Below, one piece after another: positions 47,755 to 56,356 of a stretch of 64,000 nt of DNA. Each line of letters begins with the position of its first letter. Position 1 is the stretch's first letter. Under the pieces are notes generated by a model, which saw only the letters and a list, made by a program, of their open reading frames with translations, was not told where the DNA came from and searched no databases. Source of the stretch: Mycobacterium deserti (GTDB lineage Bacteria; Actinomycetota; Actinomycetes; Mycobacteriales; Mycobacteriaceae); NCBI RefSeq assembly GCF_025345615.1, contig NZ_JAODWD010000005.1:434001-498000 (forward strand). Reading direction: 5' to 3'. The position numbers were made by a program, and so were the translations under genes.

Positions 47755-49476
47755 TCAGCGGCGCTGCCTCGGCCGGACCCGCCACAGCGCGATAGCGGCG
47801 AAACCGAAAGCCAACGCCCCCAGCATCGCCATGTCGAACATCCAAGCCGACGTGGTGTGCTGCCAGTGCGAGTCGTCGGCGATTCCGGCCACCAGGTTGG
47901 TGAGATCGGCCGTCGACGCAGTAGCAGCGAAGCCCCATCGCCCCGGCATGAGCCAGGCGATGGTCTCGAACAACGGCCGGTCCGTCACCGGGATATATCC
48001 GCCGGCGAACACCAGCTGGGTGATCAAAGCGATGGCCAACAGCACGATCACCTGATCGCCGGTCCGCGCCAACGCCGACATTGCGAGCCCCAGCACCGCC
48101 GCCACGACACACGTCGCCGCGACGCCGACGAACAGCTCGAACAGCGGTCCGCCCAGCGCCGCTGCATCAGCCGGGCCGGGCTTGCCGAACACGGGTGCCA
48201 TGACGACCGCGACCAGAATCGCCGACTGAAGCACCGCGACCGCACCGAACACCGCGATCTTCGCCAACAGATACGCCGTTGCCGACAGTCCTGCCGCCTG
48301 CTCGCGTTGAAAGATTGCGCGTTCACCGACAAGGTCGCGCACCGTCAGCGTGGTGCCCATCAGGATCGCGGCGAAGCTCGTCAACGCGACGATGTGTTTC
48401 GCCTCGAAGGGCGGTGCGCCGTCGGCGGGCGGTTGGCCGAGACCTGCCTGCCCAATCACCGTCAGCGGGAGCAAACCAACGATGAACGGCAGGACCGCGA
48501 GGAACAGAAGATAAGGGCGGTTGGCCGAGAGCAGCTGTACCTGGCGGCGCGCGATTGTCGACACCTGACGCCACACTGGGGCGTGCGTCGATTCGCGCTG
48601 CCCCGCTACTGGAACGGGCGCGTGGCGCACCACGATGTCCGGCTGCGGTTCCCTGCTCGCCACGAACCGGCGTTGCGCACCGTCGGGGTCGGCGCACACA
48701 GTGTCGAAGACGTCGGCCCAATCAGCAGCCTGCATGGTCGATTTGAGCTCGCCGGGCGGTCCGCAGTAGGCGGTCTTACCGCCGGGCGCGAGCAGCAGTA
48801 CCTGATCGCACATGTCGAGGAACGTCAACGAATGCGTCACCACCACGATGACCCGGCCCGCGTCGGCGAGTCGGCGAAGCATGGCCATCACCGCACGGTC
48901 CAGGGCAGGGTCCAACCCGGTCGTCGGTTCGTCGAGCACGAGCAGCGAGGGACTGGTCAAGAGTTCCACCCCGACCGATACCCGTTTACGCTGCCCGCCT
49001 GACAGTACGTCGATGCGGGTGTTGCTGAGGGCCGTCAGCCCGAGCTCTTCGAGCACCGAGGCGATTACCTGTCGGCGCTCGATCGTGGTGGAGTCAGCGG
49101 ACATCCGCAGTTCCGCGGCGAACTCCAGCGCCTGCGCGACGGTGAGCTGGCCGTGCACGACGTCGTCCTGGGGCACCATGCCGATCCGATTGCCTACCAA
49201 CACGTTCTGGGTGTGCACGTCGCGTCCCTCGAAGGACACCGTGCCGATGGTCGGTCGCTCGATGCCGGCGACAGCTCGCGACAGCGTGGACTTGCCGGAG
49301 CCTGACGGGCCGATCACTGCCGTCAGAGTGCCTGGACGGGCAGTGAACGAGACCCGGTCCAGCAGAACCGTATTGCGCTCCATCGCAATGCTCATGCCAC
49401 GCACCTCGAGCCCGCCTATCATAGAGACGTCGACTTCGGCGAGTTGGGAGTGGGACTGGTTCATGACATCTCTCAT
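47755..49476 (-). CDS. ABCG-type half-transporter, without FHA domains
   Basis: 573 residues. Nucleotide-binding half first: Walker A GPSGSGKST, IGMVPQDDVVHG, signature LSGGQRKRVSV, Walker B LLVLDEPTTGLDP; then about six membrane helices (residues ~310-560) of the ABC2 type. It is a paralogue of the FHA-ABC exporter at 57046-59337, aligning from its NBD onward but lacking both FHA domains. ATG 49476 overlaps the cytidylyltransferase stop (ATGA), so it is the last gene of a lipid-synthesis operon and probably exports or flips that lipid; this is inference. Confidence 0.9.
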   Translation of the reverse strand: MRDVMNQSHSQLAEVDVSMIGGLEVRGMSIAMERNTVLLDRVSFTARPGTLTAVIGPSGSGKSTLSRAVAGIERPTIGTVSFEGRDVHTQNVLVGNRIGMVPQDDVVHGQLTVAQALEFAAELRMSADSTTIERRQVIASVLEELGLTALSNTRIDVLSGGQRKRVSVGVELLTSPSLLVLDEPTTGLDPALDRAVMAMLRRLADAGRVIVVVTHSLTFLDMCDQVLLLAPGGKTAYCGPPGELKSTMQAADWADVFDTVCADPDGAQRRFVASREPQPDIVVRHAPVPVAGQRESTHAPVWRQVSTIARRQVQLLSANRPYLLFLAVLPFIVGLLPLTVIGQAGLGQPPADGAPPFEAKHIVALTSFAAILMGTTLTVRDLVGERAIFQREQAAGLSATAYLLAKIAVFGAVAVLQSAILVAVVMAPVFGKPGPADAAALGGPLFELFVGVAATCVVAAVLGLAMSALARTGDQVIVLLAIALITQLVFAGGYIPVTDRPLFETIAWLMPGRWGFAATASTADLTNLVAGIADDSHWQHTTSAWMFDMAMLGALAFGFAAIALWRVRPRQRR

Positions 49477-50405
49477 CCGAGGAAGTAGGCCAGTGGGAGG
49501 ACGAGCAACAGCGAATCGATTCGGTCCAGCAAGCCGCCGAAGCCAGGCAGCCAGTCGCCGGCGTCTTTCACCTGAGCCTGCCGCTTGAGCATCGACTCCA
49601 GCAGGTCACCGAAGACACCGCCGATGGAGACGGCAAAGAGCAGTCCGATCGACACGGTGCCCAGCAGCGTGAGAATCAGGAACGCCCCGATGATGGCGCC
49701 GACGAGCCCGCCGACCGTCTTGTTCGGACTCAGCGGTGAAAGCGGTCTGCGGGCCCATGCCATGTGCCGCAACCCTTTTCCGCCGCACCACGCCGCGACG
49801 TCGGTCGCCGCGACAGCAAAACACAGCAGAAACGCGCCAGGCCAGACCATCACGAGATGTGACAGGGACCAGCAGATCCACACCGACCCGAACGCGGTGA
49901 ATGCGGCACGCGTCGCACCGTTTTCGACGTCGCCACCGAGAACCGAGGGAACCGCGCACAGCAGGACGACGATCGGCGCGACGTGCAACAACGAGGGACG
50001 CAGCCAGGCGGCGAGCGGATACAGCGCGGCCAGCGTGACAAGGACACAGGTGTCTGCCCGGCGCAGTTTCACCAGTCGCGCGTACTCGAATACCGCGACG
50101 ACGGCGAGCGCCGCGGCCAGTGCGGCGGTGGTGCCTTGCCCGATCAGCATTGGGAGGCCGGCCGCCGGAGCGATCAGCACCCATGTTCGCCACTTCTGGA
50201 TCAGTTCCCGCTTGCGCGAGACCAGAACTGCGATGCCGGCCAGCCCCAGGATCGCGGCAGTGACATAGGTCAGGAACACCGCGCGCGAGTACAGGTGAAC
50301 CTGCAGAGGGCCCAGGTCGATGTCGAGCGACATCCGCCGTTCGAGGTGAAGGAACCACACGTATTGCTCCGCGATCGCGGTCAGCGGCTCAAGAAGCGAG
50401 GGCAT
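49473..50405 (-). CDS. CdsA-like phosphatidate cytidylyltransferase
   Basis: 310 residues with about eight membrane helices. The C-terminal CTP-transferase signature is recognisable (SPNKTVGGLVGA; ESMLKRQAQVKDAGDWLPG; GGLLDRIDSLL), but the usual PGHGG reads PGFGG, i.e. the conserved His is Phe. Activity would give CDP-diacylglycerol from phosphatidate and CTP. The start is uncertain (ATG 50405, GTG 50414); both overlap the acyltransferase end. Second gene-like paralogue status is probable since mycobacteria have a separate housekeeping cdsA near frr. Confidence 0.82.
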   Translation of the reverse strand: MPSLLEPLTAIAEQYVWFLHLERRMSLDIDLGPLQVHLYSRAVFLTYVTAAILGLAGIAVLVSRKRELIQKWRTWVLIAPAAGLPMLIGQGTTAALAAALAVVAVFEYARLVKLRRADTCVLVTLAALYPLAAWLRPSLLHVAPIVVLLCAVPSVLGGDVENGATRAAFTAFGSVWICWSLSHLVMVWPGAFLLCFAVAATDVAAWCGGKGLRHMAWARRPLSPLSPNKTVGGLVGAIIGAFLILTLLGTVSIGLLFAVSIGGVFGDLLESMLKRQAQVKDAGDWLPGFGGLLDRIDSLLLVLPLAYFLG

Positions 50406-51018
50406 ACCGGTCACCGACCTGCGCGCCGGCCCGCATCGCAATCACCTGGTCACGCAACTGAGACGGCGCGACGTTGCCGGGGTCGACGGGTTCCCCGATG
50501 TAGATCCGCATTGGCGAAGGGGAGTAGCGGCCGTCTTTGGGAAGCACGTCGGCTGTCCCCTCTACCGCAACGGGGACGATCGGCACGCCGCAGTCGCGCG
50601 CCAACCGTATTGCACCGAAACGGAATTCGCCGACTGTGCCGTCTGTGGACCGGGTTCCCTCGGGATAGATCACCACGGTGCGTCCGGCTCGCAGGGCTGG
50701 GCCCGCAGCGGCAAGCAGCGCGGCATAGCCACCGTCGCCGGATCGCCGGACCGGCAGAATGCCGGCCAACGAGGTGGCGATGAAGCGCCGAACGGGCACT
50801 TCGAACCAGTAGTCTGCGGCCGCGCCGAACACCGGCCGCGCCGCGGGTGGGAGTGCTGCCAACAGTGCCGCGGTGTCCGCGTGCGAGGCGTGGTTGGCCA
50901 CGACGACGCAGCCGCCCGCAGCGCGCCACCGGCCGGTCACGGTCAACCCGCCCGAGACGGCGCACACCGTCCGCCAGAGCCAGTGCCGAAGCACGCTCGC
51001 GAGCTGATTGGCGGTCAT
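50389..51018 (-). CDS. PlsC-like 1-acylglycerol-3-phosphate acyltransferase
   Basis: 209 residues from ATG 51018, which overlaps the previous stop (ATGA). Acyltransferase motif I NHASHAD (HX4D) and motif III YPEGTRS are intact, with IPVRRSGDGG... type spacing. It should transfer a fatty acyl group to a lysophospholipid, giving phosphatidate for the CdsA-like protein. The end overlaps the CdsA-like gene by about 17 bp. Confidence 0.88.
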   Translation of the reverse strand: MTANQLASVLRHWLWRTVCAVSGGLTVTGRWRAAGGCVVVANHASHADTAALLAALPPAARPVFGAAADYWFEVPVRRFIATSLAGILPVRRSGDGGYAALLAAAGPALRAGRTVVIYPEGTRSTDGTVGEFRFGAIRLARDCGVPIVPVAVEGTADVLPKDGRYSPSPMRIYIGEPVDPGNVAPSQLRDQVIAMRAGAQVGDRYALAS

Positions 51019-51824
51019 GCCGCCACCCCGGTGAGGGGCCGCGTGATCGCATTGAGCGGTTGGGTGACCGCGTTGAGCGGCTGGGTGACCGCATCGAACT
51101 GCTCGATGAGGACGACGCGCTGCGGCGTGATCCGTTGCCTGCGAGCCGCTGTCGCGCGCTGCGCGTTCACCTCGCGGTGCGCGGCCCGCAACCGCAGCAC
51201 CGTGGTGAGCAGCGATCCGTTCACCATTTGCACCAGCAGCACGGGCATGATGACCGGGAATGCGGTGGCCAGCACGACGAACAGGCAGCGTTCGGTCTTG
51301 CCGAGCGGACCGCCGTTGCGGCGCGTCGCGCCCGCGGCAGCCGCGGCCAGTGACGCGAACGTCGGCAGCGTCGCGGCGAGCGCGGCCAGCAGTACCTGCA
51401 CCACCGGCCAGGACAGCCAATCCAGGCCGGCACCGCCCTGGCGCGCGGCCCACACCGCAAGGCCGGCGAAAGCCAGCAGGTCCGCGGCACGGTCGCCGAT
51501 CTCATTGACGACGAAACCCCAGGGCCGGCTCACTCCGCGGGCGCGGGCCACTGCGCCGTCGAGGTTGGCGCCCGCCAACCGCAGCACCATGAAAAGCGCC
51601 GCCAGCGGCCAGCAGCCGAACGCAACTGCGGCTCCGGCGGCCGCAGCCGCGGCGACGCCGACGCCAGTGAAGACGTCCGGGGACACCCGACGGGCCGCGG
51701 CCGCGTCGACGATGGGCGTCAACCGTCCGGTGAACCAGGGCTTGAGCGCGTACAGGCCAGCCATCCGCGCTCGCGACGGAGTCGTCGACTGGAGGGAATT
51801 CCGAGTTGCGACGTACGAGGTCAT
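51015..51824 (-). CDS. CDP-alcohol phosphatidyltransferase-like protein, degenerate motif
   Basis: 269 residues, about six membrane helices. The family motif DxxDGxxAR-x8-GxxxDxxxD appears as AGANLDGAVARARG...GFVVNEIGD: the first Asp is Ala and the third is Asn, while the second and the catalytic fourth Asp remain. Normal enzymes swap an alcohol for CMP on CDP-diacylglycerol. With two metal ligands missing it may be inactive, altered in metal use, or specialised. The C-terminus carries a seven-residue tandem repeat (AVTQPLN). First gene of the operon with PlsC-, CdsA-like and ABC proteins. Confidence 0.78.
   Translation of the reverse strand: MTSYVATRNSLQSTTPSRARMAGLYALKPWFTGRLTPIVDAAAARRVSPDVFTGVGVAAAAAAGAAVAFGCWPLAALFMVLRLAGANLDGAVARARGVSRPWGFVVNEIGDRAADLLAFAGLAVWAARQGGAGLDWLSWPVVQVLLAALAATLPTFASLAAAAAGATRRNGGPLGKTERCLFVVLATAFPVIMPVLLVQMVNGSLLTTVLRLRAAHREVNAQRATAARRQRITPQRVVLIEQFDAVTQPLNAVTQPLNAITRPLTGVAA
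51043..51105. repeat. 21-bp tandem repeat, three units
   Basis: Units at 51043-51063, 51064-51084 and 51085-51105 (third diverged) encode the AVTQPLN-type heptads at the end of the CDP-alcohol phosphatidyltransferase-like protein. Confidence 0.75.
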
Positions 51825-52014
51825 GGCCGGCTCCTTTCGTGGTGTGCCGTTTTCTACGGGGACTGCGCCACCTAGGTGGCGTGCGATTTCGCCGAGTCAA
51901 TCGAGGCCGGGGGGCTACCGATCCCAAGAAGTGCGCGGCTGCCGCTGTGACGATTGGATGCACATCCGTCGGTGGGTTGCGTAAATCACAGGCGAGGTGG
52001 GTACCGTTTCGTCG

Positions 52015-53385
52015 ATGAAGCTGATCTCGCCGACCGATTCCATGTTTCTCATCGGCGAATCGCGTGAGCACCCGATGCATGTCGCGGGCCTACAACTCTT
52101 CGAGCCGCCCGAGGGCAGCGGCGAGGACTTCGTCCGCGATTTGCACGAGACCATCGTCAAGAACGACGATTTCCAGCCGACGTTCAGGAAGCATCCCGGC
52201 CGGTTGTTGGGTGGCATCAGCAATCTCGCGTGGGCGTTCGACAACGACGTCGACATCGACTACCACTTGCGACGGTCGGCGTTGCCGCGCCCTGGACGGG
52301 TTCGTGAGCTGCTCGAGTTGACATCACGGCTGCACGGCACGTTGCTCGACCGGCACCGACCACTATGGGAGGCCAGCCTCGTCGAGGGACTCGGGGACGG
52401 TCGCTTCGCGATCTACACGAAGATCCATCACTCGCTGCTCGACGGTGTCTCGGCTCAGCGCCTGATGATGCGATCGATGTCGCCGGACCCCGACGATCGC
52501 GAGATCCGGGTGCCGTGGACTCTCGGTCCCAAGCGCAGGAGCAAGGAATCAAGACCGTCGAGGTCGGTACTGGGACAGCTCACCGACACCGTCGGGTCCG
52601 TTGCCGCGCTTGCTCCCTCGACACTGTCGGTGGCCAGAGCGGCGCTGGTCGAACAGCAGCTGACACTGCCGTTCCGCGCACCAAGGACGATGTTCAACGT
52701 GCCGATCGGTGGAGCGCGGCGTGCAGCAGCACAGTCGTGGCCGCTGGCGAGGATCCGGGCCATCAAGTCCGCTTCCGGCGTCACCGTCAACGACGTCGTG
52801 CTGGCCATGTGCGCAGGCGCATTAAGGGCCTACCTCATCGAAGCCGACGCGCTCCCGGACACGCCGTTGGTAGCGATGGTTCCGGTCAGCCTTCGAGCCG
52901 AGGACGAGCAGGATGCGGGCGGCAACATGGTCGGCACGATCCTGTGCAACCTGGCGACAGACACGACGGACCCCGCCAAGCGTCTCGACGCGATCAGCAT
53001 GTCGATGCGCGACAACAAGAAGGTGTTCGCCGAGCTGCCCCGAACTCAAGCGCAAGCGTTGTCGGCTTTTTTGATGTCGGGCATTGCATTTGGCTTGGTG
53101 CCCGGATTCGTGTCGTCGGCCCCGCCGCCGTTCAACATCGTGATTTCCAACGTTCCCGGCGCGCGTGAACCGATGTACTGGAACGGCGCTCGGCTCGGCG
53201 GCAACTACCCGCTGTCGATCGCGTTGGACGGTCAGGCCTTGAACATCACCATGACGAACAACGCCGACAATCTCGACTTCGGCCTCGTGGGATGCCGTCG
53301 CAGCGTTCCGCACCTGCAGCGACTGCTCATGCACCTCGAGGACTCGTTGACCGACCTGGAGCGGGCCGTCGGCATCAAAGTCTGA
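52015..53385 (+). CDS. WS/DGAT wax ester synthase / diacylglycerol acyltransferase
   Basis: 456 residues from ATG 52015 (MKLISPTDSMFL, the typical beginning; GTG 51997 is an alternative). Active site HHSLLDG (HHxxxDG) and C-terminal VISNVPGAREPMYWNGARL, NYPLSIALDGQALN are intact. Makes triacylglycerol or wax esters from acyl-CoA. Divergent from the phospholipid operon, 190 bp apart, and convergent with the hemolysin III-like gene (5 bp between stops). Together with the copy at 16872 it suggests investment in storage lipid. Confidence 0.9.
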   Translation: MKLISPTDSMFLIGESREHPMHVAGLQLFEPPEGSGEDFVRDLHETIVKNDDFQPTFRKHPGRLLGGISNLAWAFDNDVDIDYHLRRSALPRPGRVRELLELTSRLHGTLLDRHRPLWEASLVEGLGDGRFAIYTKIHHSLLDGVSAQRLMMRSMSPDPDDREIRVPWTLGPKRRSKESRPSRSVLGQLTDTVGSVAALAPSTLSVARAALVEQQLTLPFRAPRTMFNVPIGGARRAAAQSWPLARIRAIKSASGVTVNDVVLAMCAGALRAYLIEADALPDTPLVAMVPVSLRAEDEQDAGGNMVGTILCNLATDTTDPAKRLDAISMSMRDNKKVFAELPRTQAQALSAFLMSGIAFGLVPGFVSSAPPPFNIVISNVPGAREPMYWNGARLGGNYPLSIALDGQALNITMTNNADNLDFGLVGCRRSVPHLQRLLMHLEDSLTDLERAVGIKV

Positions 53386-53390
53386 GTCGG

Positions 53391-54140
53391 CTACAGAACG
53401 ACAAGGCAGACGGCGACGAAGTGGCAGACCGCCGCCACCGCGGTGAAAGCGTGAAAGAACTCGTGATAGCCGAACGTCTGCGGCCACGGATTGGGCCAGC
53501 ACAGGGCGTAGAAAATCGCCCCGATGTTGTACAACACGGCCCCGGCGAGGAGTAGCCCTACGGCGAGCACGCCGGCGCCTTCCAACAGCGCCGGGGCGTA
53601 CAAGATCGCCGCCCAGCCGAGCAACAGATACAGCGGCACACCGACGGTTCTGGGGGCCGAGGGCCACAGCACCTTGAGCGCGACGCCAGCAAGCGCGCCC
53701 GTATAGACCATGATCAACAGCTGCCTGCCGGTTGAGCCGGGCATCGCGAGCAGTGCGAACGGGGTATAGCTGCCGGCGATGAACACGAAGATCAGCGAGT
53801 GGTCGGCGCGCTTCATCCACTGCTCGGCGGTAGGGGAACGCCACTGCACGCGGTGGTAGGTCGCGCTGACGCTGAACATCGCGATGATCGTCGCGCTGTA
53901 GATCAACGCCGCCCAGCCGGCGGTCGAAGAATTGGTGAACCAGGCGATGGGCACCAGGGCCGCGCCGGTCACGATGAACACCGCAGCCGAGCAAACATGG
54001 ATCCAGCCGCGCGCCCGCGGAACGCCGAGGACTTCGGTGACGGCGTCGCCAAGTATCTGAGGCAGGTCCTCCTCGACGTCCGCGACTTCCTGCGGGCCCC
54101 TCAGAGGTGCCAGTACGGCCTCGGTATCTCCGATGATCAC
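53391..54140 (-). CDS. Hemolysin III / YqfA (TrhA, PAQR-like) membrane protein
   Basis: About 249 residues from GTG 54140. Seven membrane helices with the conserved SATYHRVQW, KRADHSLIFVFIAGSYTPF and the C-terminal GYHEFFHAFTAVAAVCHFVAV, whose His residues form the family's metal site. The family affects membrane fluidity in bacteria (TrhA) and is related to animal PAQR receptors; true haemolysis is doubtful. A ~45-residue hydrophilic leader precedes the first helix. Confidence 0.87.
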   Translation of the reverse strand: MIIGDTEAVLAPLRGPQEVADVEEDLPQILGDAVTEVLGVPRARGWIHVCSAAVFIVTGAALVPIAWFTNSSTAGWAALIYSATIIAMFSVSATYHRVQWRSPTAEQWMKRADHSLIFVFIAGSYTPFALLAMPGSTGRQLLIMVYTGALAGVALKVLWPSAPRTVGVPLYLLLGWAAILYAPALLEGAGVLAVGLLLAGAVLYNIGAIFYALCWPNPWPQTFGYHEFFHAFTAVAAVCHFVAVCLVVL

Positions 54141-54424
54141 GGTGCCTGTACCCCCAGTGAGCGTTCGCTCAAAACGTCTCCGAATCACTCGCGGCCGAGA
54201 TGCCCCCAGATGGCCGATGCCCGCAGCGTAACCCGAGGGCCGCTCGAACTTCGACATTCGCGGCCGCGGGAACCATGACGACCCGGTGACCGGGTGCGGA
54301 ACGGAAGGGGTCGCACCGGCCCGACCTGCGCCGCTCCCGTTTCGCTGCATATGAAGGTCCGCGACGCTTGAATCGCAGGTCGGTTGGGTATTGCCTGCGC
54401 AACGGCTGGCGTGAGGGGGTGGAG

Positions 54425-55399
54425 GTGCCAGGGCAGAGCTGTCCGAAGAAGATGGAATTCGGGCCGTGCGGTGGGGTGCGGCCCGACGGTCAGTGCGAGA
54501 TGCGCGCGGGTGACTGCGCCTTCCCCGATGTGGTGCCGTGGGCGGGGGCGGCGTCGACTCCACGCCCGGCCGGCGCCCCCAGGGTGCTCACCGATTTCAG
54601 TTGCGCGCCGTTCGACAGGGCCGACGTCGCGGCGACGGCCGCCATCCTCGCTCCCGCCTGTGATGCCGTCCTCGTCGGCGAGCATCAGAACAAGCCCGAC
54701 TTCCCGCCGACGCTGATGGCCGGGTTGCTGCTCGAGGCGGGCGTCAACCCGTGGATCACGCTGTCGTGCCGGGATCGCAATCGAGTGGTGCTCGAGCAGG
54801 AGTTGCGCGGGCTGCGCAGTATCGGTGCCTCCACCGTCTTCTGTGTGACCGGCGACGGCCGCGGCTACGACGTCCGACCGGACGTCACGCAGACATTCGA
54901 CCTCGACGGCCCGCGCCTGATATCGCTGGCCGCGTCGATCGGGATGGTCGCGGCAGCGCCCGAGACACCCACCGCGCCTCCCGTGCACGCCCGACCGACG
55001 CGATTGGCCGAAAAGCAGCGTGCCGGCGCGAGTGTGGCGGTGCTCAACCACGTGCCGTATCCCGACATGGTCGCCGATTTCATGAAGATCGGGCGGTCGG
55101 TCGGGCTCACCATCCCAGTGCTGGCCGCTGTCGCGGTCTTCACCGACAGCGTGTCCGCCGCTGTGCTGCAGGGCCTGCCCGGACTCGAACTCGACCCGGC
55201 CGTGACGGACGGGGTGCTCAGCGCCGCCGATCCGGTGGCGGCAGGCATCGATGCAGCCGTCGACGAAGCGCGCGCTCTGCTGTCGATCGAGGGCATCGAG
55301 GGCGTGAACATCTCCGGGCTGGCGTCGGCGTCAGGCGCTCGGGTGGGCGCCGAAATCAAGGCCGAGGTCGGCCGCCGGATCAGAGCGGAGGTTCTGTGA
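54425..55399 (+). CDS. Methylenetetrahydrofolate reductase with N-terminal Cys-rich MTHFR_C/MetV-like domain
   Basis: 324 residues from GTG 54425, with AGGGGG just before it. The first ~40 residues carry CPKKMEFGPCGG, CEMRAGDC, the Cys motif found in MTHFR_C (MetV-like) proteins, here at the front. The rest is a TIM-barrel like the MTHFR family (ACDAVLVGEHQNKPDFPP, WITLSCRDRNRVVLEQELRG, VFCVTGDGRG). In acetogens MetV partners MetF. It may reduce methylene-tetrahydrofolate or a related one-carbon carrier. Its stop overlaps the methyltransferase start (GTGA). Classical MetF of mycobacteria is different, so this is not confidently the housekeeping enzyme. Confidence 0.8.
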   Translation: MPGQSCPKKMEFGPCGGVRPDGQCEMRAGDCAFPDVVPWAGAASTPRPAGAPRVLTDFSCAPFDRADVAATAAILAPACDAVLVGEHQNKPDFPPTLMAGLLLEAGVNPWITLSCRDRNRVVLEQELRGLRSIGASTVFCVTGDGRGYDVRPDVTQTFDLDGPRLISLAASIGMVAAAPETPTAPPVHARPTRLAEKQRAGASVAVLNHVPYPDMVADFMKIGRSVGLTIPVLAAVAVFTDSVSAAVLQGLPGLELDPAVTDGVLSAADPVAAGIDAAVDEARALLSIEGIEGVNISGLASASGARVGAEIKAEVGRRIRAEVL

Positions 55400-56151
55400 G
55401 CGAGGCGATGGAGGCCGAGTTCGACACGGTCGCGCAGTGGACGGCACAAGTGGCCGCTGACCTGGGCCCGGAATTCCATATCCCTGCGGCGTGTCGGGGC
55501 AGCGGAAGTCCCGCCGCCCTGGACTGGCTGATCGATCAGATGCGACTGGCGCCCGGGCAGGTGTTGCTCGATTGCGGGGCGGGCGTCGGCGGTCCCGCGG
55601 CATATGCCGCGATGTCGCGATCCGTGCTGCCGGTGCTTGTGGAACCGGAACTCGGCGCGTGCCGTGCCGCGAGGACATTGTTCGACTATCCGGTGATTCA
55701 GGCTGCCGGGGGGGCACTTCCGCTGGCCGACGAACGTTTCGACGCCGCGTGGGCGCTGGGCGTGCTGTGCACGACAGCGGATCAACAGACGCTGCTTGAT
55801 GAACTACGGCGCACCGTGCGACCTGACGGACGCATCGGCTTGCTCGCCTTCGTCGCGCACCGCGACGTACCACCGAATCAACTCGAAGACAACAACTTTC
55901 CGACGCCCAGCCGTCTCGTCGAGCTGGTGAAAGACGCCGCGCTCGAAGTGGAGCACTGGTTGTGCACGGTCGATCTACCTGCGATTCCCCCAGAATGGAC
56001 CGAGCGCGAGGAGGCGGTGACAGAGGCGCTCGCCGACCGACACGGCGACACACGCGCCTGGCAGCTGGCCGAGCGCCAGAGCAAGAGGATCGCGCGGCTC
56101 CTCGAAGACGGGACATTGACCGGCGAATTGCTGGTGCTGCGTCGCGGCTGA
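55396..56151 (+). CDS. Class I SAM-dependent methyltransferase
   Basis: 251 residues from GTG 55396, overlapping the MTHFR-like gene (GTGA). SAM motif VLLDCGAGVGGPAAYAA, acidic residue after beta-2 (LPVLVEPELGACRA), and FDAAWALGVLCTT resemble ubiE-type small-molecule methyltransferases. Its coupling to a folate one-carbon enzyme suggests a linked methyl-transfer role; the substrate is unknown. Followed by a 205-bp convergent gap with hairpins. Confidence 0.85.
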   Translation: MSEAMEAEFDTVAQWTAQVAADLGPEFHIPAACRGSGSPAALDWLIDQMRLAPGQVLLDCGAGVGGPAAYAAMSRSVLPVLVEPELGACRAARTLFDYPVIQAAGGALPLADERFDAAWALGVLCTTADQQTLLDELRRTVRPDGRIGLLAFVAHRDVPPNQLEDNNFPTPSRLVELVKDAALEVEHWLCTVDLPAIPPEWTEREEAVTEALADRHGDTRAWQLAERQSKRIARLLEDGTLTGELLVLRRG

Positions 56152-56228
56152 AGAGAGGCGGCGCTCGGCGGGCAGGCTCGCTGCTGAACTCCATTGGGTC
56201 ACCCCGCCGAACGCCTCAACACCAGCAC

Positions 56229-56320
56229 GGGTCGCGACCCGACCCAGAGCTGGCTTCCAACAGCATGCCCGACCTGCGAAATCGGAAACTGGCTGGGCAA
56301 AAGTCTGACGCGAACGTCAG
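56229..56320. terminator. Hairpins between convergent genes
   Basis: GGGTCGCGACCC (56229-56240, perfect 12-bp palindrome) and CTGACG-CGAA-CGTCAG (56305-56320, 6-bp stem with tetraloop) lie between the stops at 56151 and 56357. Likely terminators for one or both directions. Confidence 0.5.
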
Positions 56321-56356
56321 CGATCCGACGCATGAGGGTCGAGGCAGTACGAGGGG

